From NCBI RefSeq assembly GCF_025370935.1, contig NC_133485.1, positions 8,611,716 through 8,675,715 of the forward strand: a stretch of DNA of 64,000 nt. The letters are read 5' to 3'. The stretch is from Choristoneura fumiferana. Its lineage: Eukaryota; Arthropoda; Insecta; Lepidoptera; Tortricidae. The translations under genes and the position numbers were made by a program. Position 1 is the stretch's first letter. Each line of letters opens with the position of its first letter. Of the stretch, positions 58,704 to 64,000 are shown in pieces. The notes below the pieces were generated by a model, which made no database searches, was not told the origin of the DNA, and saw nothing but the letters and a program-made list of their open reading frames with translations.

Positions 58704-59905
58704 ATGACGGAACTCCTCAAGGGCTGATAGCACAGATACGAAATATTACATGTACGTTCAACGAACTGACACAATTACTTTGCTCTCCCGCGACCTTTAT
58801 GATAGCTATTAAGCTACTTTTACGCATGAAATGTTTGTTCATGCAGTTCCTCCACCTCCACACTGTACCTCCTCCTCCACCTTTTGCAACAAAAATGTGT
58901 TTGATAAAAAAGATTATTATTAAATAAGTATTATAAGTTATTATTAAATGATATAGGTTCTTAACTTCCATCACTCGAGGTGGACGGCAGTATAAGCAAA
59001 TTGTCTATGAGAATTTAAAAAAATGACTGTCATGATTTTACGATCAATTGTATCTACCTATTTATCGATGAAAAATCCGTATTTGTCTGTCTATTTTTTT
59101 AACTTGATCTCATGTACACTTTTTTGTAAAAGCTCGACGATAGACGAAGACGTTTCGGTTGCTTTTAGCTCATTTTTATGAAAAAACAATAATTTGCTTA
59201 TACACAGCAGCACATATTGAGAACCATTCTCATTTTACGTTTGGTCAAATCCAACACTTTATTGTCGTAACCGTTATTACACTTATATGTTACTGCAAAT
59301 TTTATAGCAACTTAGTTTCGATAGTGTGTAAACAATTTAATTTTAATATCTTCACATAAATTCAAAGTGAACACAATGTGTCAAAAATAAATTAAGAAAC
59401 ATTTATGTCGAAACTTGTCGAAGCAGGGATAACACATAGTTACTATTAAATTTTTAGTACAAAGTTTTGACACAGTTACTACATGCTGCAACCAAAATTC
59501 ACAGTTATTAAGTTTAGTAAAAGTTTCGACACTGATACTAATTTGCGACTTTTTGAAAATTTTACGACCGAAAATGGTTGTATGGGAAAGTTGTGATATT
59601 TCATGGGATTTTCTAAAAATCTTTCCCTAGTGCACCTCTAGGTAGGGCACGGTTGTGTTGCTCTGAAGACGAGCTCTGGTTGAGTTCGAAACGCGTCGGT
59701 GTAATGTGGTGGTGGTGATAGATGAATTTGTGTGATTTGTGTGTGTTCATACAGTATGGAGGTGGAGTAACTGTATGAACACACATTTCATGCATAAAAG
59801 TAGCTATCATAAAGGTCGCGAGTGAGCAAAGTAATTGTGTCAGTTCGTTGAACGTACATGTAAAATTTTGTATCTGTGCTATCAGCCCTTGAGGAGTTCC
59901 GTCAT
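58704..59905. mobile_element. Inverted-arm element of the 13/15 kb family with hammerhead-like motif
   Basis: Left arm 58704-58866: ATGACGGAACTCCTCAAGGG, CATGTACGTTCAACGAACTG, CGCGACCTTTATGATAGCT. Right arm 59751-59905 is its reverse complement with few changes. About 880 bases lie between, with TGTAATGTGGTGGTGGTGAT at 59700 just after a hammerhead-like motif (59663-59697). No coding sequence was found. Confidence 0.7.
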
Positions 59906-60090
59906 CAGCAGACTACCCTGGCTGCAGCATCAGGTGGTGTATATCATATAAATACATTGTCATTGAAATTTTACAATCATGTAAAATCTTTTGTTGTGTT
60001 ACCAGATTTAAATCAGTTTGCCAAATCTCCAGTCCCTAGTTTTATTAGTTTAAGTTTAGCTTGTGCGTTTTCTGATTCAGTTGCTGTATA

Positions 60091-60560
60091 AAATCCTCTT
60101 TATTCGTTTTGTCCCGTGGAATTTTCGAAAAATCTTTGATACAGTTTTTAGTAATATCGAAGTCTCTAATATTTATTAATTTATGAAGTTAGGGCCACTT
60201 TGAGGCGAAAATATAAATCCCATTTATTCCCTATCCCGTGGGAATTTTCATACACCCTGAAAATTGTTTTTAGTTGTTAGTACTACTTACTTGCATGCCA
60301 AATTTTAAGTCTCTAATAATTATTATGGTTACGGAAATAGGGTCATTATTTGGAAGTGAAAAGACAAATCCCATTTATTCACTATCCCGTAGGAATTTCG
60401 GAAAATCCTGAAAACTGTTTTTAGCTGTTAGTATTACCTACTTGAATGCCAAATTTAAAGTTTCTAATAATTATAGTTACGGAACTAGGGCCATTTTGAA
60501 GTGCAAATATAAATCCCATTTATTCCGTATCCCGTGGGAATTTCAAAAAATCCTTTTTTA
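60091..60560 (+). repeat. Degenerate tandem array, ~125-150 bp units
   Basis: Four units are marked by CC.ATTTATTC..TATCCCGTG.GAATTT at 60095, 60219, 60370 and 60515. Between them lie TGAAAA.TGTTTTTAG.TGTTAGTA, AATGCCAAATTTAAAGT.TCTAATAAT and GGTTACGGAA.TAGGG. It is followed by GTCAGTCGTCAGTCAGTTTC and TTATATATATAGAT, a dispersed-element-like end. Confidence 0.8.
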
Positions 60561-61855
60561 GTGCGTGTCTACACGTATTAATGAACATATATTTCAAATT
60601 TCAAGTTTCTAAGCTCAGCGGTTTGGGCTGTGCGTTGATCTATAAGTCAGTCGTCAGTCAGTTTCTTCTTTTATATATATAGATTAATAATGAGACTTTC
60701 TCATTATTAATTAAAATGAACTATTGGGTACCTACTCACTACAAGACTCGCGTAATCAATTTTTAAAACTTATATATCTTCACTATACGCACGGTACATA
60801 TTATAATTAAAAGCAATTTAGAAACCGTCCTCCAGAAAATGTTCAAACGAGCAATTAAAACGGCAAATCCAAAAACGAACACCGAATGTTTCTAAATGAA
60901 CCAAAAATTATTTTCCACGCAAACAATAATCCTAGATCCAATGTAAGGCAGGAATATAAGGAAACAAAAGCAAAGCAAATAAACGTTTAAGCGAGCACGA
61001 TTTAGCAATATTACATAGCATACTCCATATTTTTGTATCGACTTTCTTGTTTCGCCCGCTGCGCCTCGCAGTTTTATGTTTCTGCATAATATATACCACG
61101 CGTGTAGCTCTATACCTTTTCTCACAAAGGTCATGCTGGCTTCGGCTTGGCTAAAATTCGGCCTGGACTAATATTTACTCAGGCCCCACCATATAAAAAA
61201 ACACAAAAGCTTTAATTTCAATTTCCGATGGTAAAAACGTACAACTAACTAACGCTCAACCACAGAATAACTTTGAAAGAAACAGATGTGTAGGCTTAGG
61301 ATCTTTGTCTGCATAGGTAGTCTTTCTGTCTCCGACATTGTAAACTTTGTGAAAAGACAATTACAATGCGGGTTCGTTAAAGGAGCTTGATAAAAACCGT
61401 TCTTCTGTAATTAATCATAATGCCAACATTCATAAGAAAAAAATAACGAAAAGGTTTTTCACGAAGCTTACCTAATTTACTCGGCTTTCGGACTGTTTCA
61501 AATAGCCCTATCACAGTTTAGTTAGGGTCTATTGCCTCAGCCCTAGCCCGGGAAACGCTATAAATCATACCAACAAAGTGTGTAATTTGGTCATAAACCA
61601 AGTCGACACGAGATAGGTACGTTTCAGCGTACGAGAACACTCCGGCCGTTCGCTTGGCGCTTAATGGTGCATGCTGGCAAAGTTTTAATTAAATACGTCC
61701 ACTGGCACCGGAGATATCCCTTTTATCTTTCCACTTTGTCTAGTGGATCAGAACCCTTTTCTTGGGCATAAGATCAGAGTGTAGTGGGTTTCAGTTCCAG
61801 GTAAACCTGTTCGCGGAATACCGGCACATATTTTATAGAGATAAGATTCGTTTTC

Positions 61856-61888
61856 AGGGTTCCGTACCTCAGTTGGCAAAAATTATAT
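61856..61888 (+). repeat. 'AGGGTTCCGTACCTCAGTTGGCAAAAAT' fragment
   Basis: Matches 6907-6950. It lies immediately upstream of the 61894 element. Confidence 0.6.
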
Positions 61889-61893
61889 AATCA

Positions 61894-62143
61894 TACTAGC
61901 TTTTGCCCGCGGCTTCGCCCGCGTGGAATTAGGTTATCGCGCGCTGTTCCCTCAGAAACTGTGCATTTTTCTGGGATAAAAAGTAACCTATGTCACTCTC
62001 TGGCCCATAAATTATCTCTATGCCAAAAATCACGTCGATCCGTCGTTCCGTTTCGACGTGAAAGACGGACAAACATACAAACGAACACACACACTTTCGC
62101 ATTTATAATATTTATATTATAAGTAAGTATATAAGTATGGATA
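61894..62143 (+). repeat. 'GCTTTTGCCCGCGGCTTCGC' dispersed element, copy 3
   Basis: ACTAGCTTTTGCCCGCGGCT, CGCGCTGTTCCCTCAGAAAC and CACGTCGATCCGTCGTTCCG inside; a duplicated AT-rich 3' end TTATAATATTTATATTATAA then GTATGGAT. Confidence 0.85.
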
Positions 62144-62540
62144 AACCAAAAATTATACAATTATACCTATCCTATAATTCCTTATAGAATCTATTTGTTG
62201 TCCGTCTATGTATCTATCTGTCGTATGTCCGTCGAACCCACGGTGCCGTTACAATTTTTTTTCACGGTGCAATTTTTTGGAACAAACGTAGGCTCTTGCC
62301 GTAGATGAATAGGATCAATTTATAATAGCTTTTTTAAGCTTCAGTAAAAACTCGCTTGATTGTGATTTAACGCCATTGAGAATCATGTCAAATATTAAAC
62401 GACAAACAATTATAAGTTAAAATATAAGAATTTCTAAAATATCAATGTACTCGTACTCGTAGTTGTATTCCAGAACGGATTTTGCTCAAAAATTTGAAAA
62501 ACATGTCTATTTCGATAATTTTCCAACCTGTACGTATTAT

Positions 62541-62600
62541 TTTTAAACCCCGACGCAAAAAGAGGGATGTTATAAATTTGACGCCATTATCTGTCGGTTT
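62541..62600 (+). repeat. Half copy of the 16215 foldback family
   Basis: TTTTTAAACCCCGACGCAAA, AAGAGGGATGTTATAAATTT and GACGCC match the left end at 16213-16255. Confidence 0.65.
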
Positions 62601-62859
62601 TTTAACGAGAAAGCTAGTTTCGTTGCTAGCTAGTAGTTAGTGGTTTTTAGCTATATTTCATTAAAAATCGGGAGACCATCATTTGTATTTATTTTATATT
62701 GGAGTCTAAACATACCAAGTCGCGACGCTAGCAGTTCGGTTCTGGCAATTCTACCTAACACTCCTCCTCGCTATCGCTCGTCGTCGCACCTAACTACATT
62801 TTGATAACAGCTAGTATATAATAATCAACTCTGTAAAAACCTACCTGTCGTTTGGCCGA

Positions 62860-63200
62860 TTTTATTTACGCAGATTACGAAACAAAAATCTACTTAACAA
62901 TATGAACGCCATGTGATAAATCTACTTATCGTATCTCGACGAACAGTTAAATCGACTGAACATTAAATCTACTTATCAATATGAATGCCATGTAATAACT
63001 CTGCTTATCGTGTTTCGACGAACAATTGTTCGGTTAACTGAAACAATTACGAAACAAACAATCTACTAAACGTAAATCTGCTTATCGCTATTCTTCCTAT
63101 CGACTACTCGGCAAAACGAATAATAGGCGTAACAGTCAAAAGAAAAATCTGCCAATAGTTGTCTGCGAAACGAAAATCTGCGTAATAAAACTCGACGAAA
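62860..63200 (+). repeat. Degenerate tandem/interspersed 'AAATCTACTTATCG' array
   Basis: AAATCTACTTA followed by TCAATATGAA.GCCATGT recurs at 62886 and 62965 (79 bases apart). Each unit contains ATCTACTTATCG/CTGCTTATCG and TCGACGAACA; later monomers are AATCTGC, CGAAACGAAAATCTGCGTAA and CTCGACGAAAC. Confidence 0.7.
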
Positions 63201-63617
63201 CAACAGGTTACCCTTTCAAAGTGATTAGGTTATTTATTAGGTACTTACATTGTCTTTTAAAAGACAGAGTTTCAATACACATTCGCAAACATAGCACGTA
63301 AAAGATCGCATCTATCTCAAAGCGGGCGTCAGCTGTATCTAGTTACGGAGCAGACTAGGCGACCGCTTAAATATTGACACTGCAATCTGCCTTTGAAGAC
63401 GAGCGTTCATAATAAATTAATGACAATCCTGGCGCATAAATACATACTTAGGTACAAAGTTCATTTTCAATTGTCCGTGATTAGCTGAAACTTTATGTAT
63501 AGCGTAGCGTGGGTATCAGCCGCCCGGGGCGGAAGAAATTTTTGCCGCCCTCTTATGTAGGGTACTCATTGTAATCGTTCTCAACCGTGCAGGTGAGACA
63601 TTTTATTTGTTATGGAA

Positions 63618-63745
63618 TTATCATCATCATCCCAGCCTATACACGTCCCACTACTGGGCACAGTTCTCCTCTCAGAATGAGAACACTTGGGCCGTAGTTC
63701 AGTTCCCGCACGGGCCCAGCGCACTGGGCAATCCGCAGATTAAAT
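63618..63745 (-). repeat. CR1/Jockey-like LINE 3' tail, minus
   Basis: ATCATCATCATCCCAGCCTA, CGTCCCACTACTGGGCACAG, CTCCTCTCAGAATGAGAAC and GGGCCCAGCGCACTGGG. Reverse of the 25595-25695 tail. Confidence 0.8.
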
Positions 63746-63765
63746 TTTTATGGTATTTTCCTGTG

Positions 63766-64000
63766 CAGGATGGTAAATAAGTAAGTATATCAAACTTACA
63801 AGGAAAACTATAACGGTTAAGTTTTCTTGACAATTATTAGTAGTAGTTTAAGAGTAAATAGCAGCCTAAGGTATATAATATACCTCATCATCATCATCAT
63901 CATCCCAGCCTATATACGTCCCACTGCAGGGCACAGGCCTCCCCTCAGAATGAGAGGGCTTGGGCAAAATATACCTACCTAAACTTGGAATATTACTCTT
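63766..64000 (+). repeat. 'AGGGTTCCGTA' element 3' part, split by a LINE tail
   Basis: ACTTACAAGGAAAACTATAA, CGGTTAAGTTTTCTTGACAA and AGCAGCCTAAGGTATATAAT (63766-63883) continue, after the insertion, with AAATATACCTACCTAAACTT and GGAATATT (63966-64000). The intact order is visible at 54385-54492. Confidence 0.8.
63884..63966 (-). mobile_element. Nested LINE 3' tail insertion, minus
   Basis: A CATCATCATCATCATCATCC run, then CAGCCTATATACGTCCCACT, GCAGGGCACAGGCCTCCCCT and AGAATGAGAGGGCTTGGGC. It interrupts the older element and is flanked by AATATACCT on both sides (63875-63883 and 63967-63975), a likely 9 bp target duplication. Confidence 0.75.

Larger units (their letters stand above)
41280..64000 (+). 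other. Ih: Start of the next Ih intron, runs off the window
   Basis: The donor GTGAGTCTAT follows the pre-S1 exon. I looked for an exon encoding the S1 start (Phe-Tyr-Trp-Asp-Leu type) and further channel segments downstream and found none. The intron would be over 22.7 kb. A very short exon could have been missed. Confidence 0.7.

Noticed and set aside
1..64000. CRISPR arrays, operons, ribosome binding sites, rRNA
   Set aside because: The tandem arrays lack regular repeats with unique spacers, and the sequence is clearly animal nuclear DNA.

Overview
The window looks like lepidopteran (moth or butterfly) nuclear DNA. It is AT-rich, has almost no long open frames, uses GT-AG introns, and is dense in repeat families typical of Lepidoptera. 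These include tRNA-derived SINEs with the 'CGAACCCGGGACCTCAAGCTTCG' type of head, RTE and CR1/Jockey-like LINE 3' ends, 'AGGGTTCCGTA' elements, 'GCTTTTGCCCGCGGCTTCGC' elements, and many short foldback MITEs. This is inferred from family recognition; no database search was run. There are no prokaryotic features.

The only gene recognised with confidence is the 5' part of the hyperpolarization-activated cyclic-nucleotide-gated (HCN, Ih) channel gene on the + strand. An N-terminal exon lies at 1065-1276, and a conserved exon at 41003-41279 encodes the pre-S1 HCN domain ending just before the first membrane segment. They are separated by a 39.7 kb intron and join in frame (phase 1). The 41003 exon has a donor at 41280; no further Ih exon was found to the end of the window, so the next intron would exceed 22 kb.

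The most interesting gene-level observation is that the long intron holds at least two short ATG-initiated candidate first exons. Both end in good splice donors in phase 1, so both would also splice in frame to 41003. One is at 36341-36416 (25 codons plus one base) beneath a CpG-rich promoter-like block. The other is at 38623-38632, a 3-codon start ending at a near-perfect donor. A second CpG-rich block near 7.25-7.44 kb is a weaker promoter candidate. Together they suggest an Ih gene whose cytoplasmic N-terminus is chosen by alternative promoters.

The rest is intronic repeat landscape. Notable items are:
- four copies of one ~130 bp hairpin MITE family;
- a ~1.2 kb foldback element with ~270 bp arms that hosts two other insertions (29860-31082), followed at once by another hairpin MITE;
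- a 224 bp TTA-flanked MITE (45411-45634);
- a TA-flanked 265 bp foldback (41954-42218);
- a 670 bp element with exact 27 bp inverted ends (6069-6736);
- a family (13.0-13.9, 15.0-15.2, 58.7-59.9 kb) carrying a hammerhead-ribozyme-like motif and tandem/inverted architecture suggestive of Penelope-like or retrozyme-like retroelements;
- a nested LINE-tail insertion with a 9 bp target duplication near 63.9 kb;
- several degenerate tandem arrays.
Stretches not listed as repeats are AT-rich intron in which I recognise nothing.
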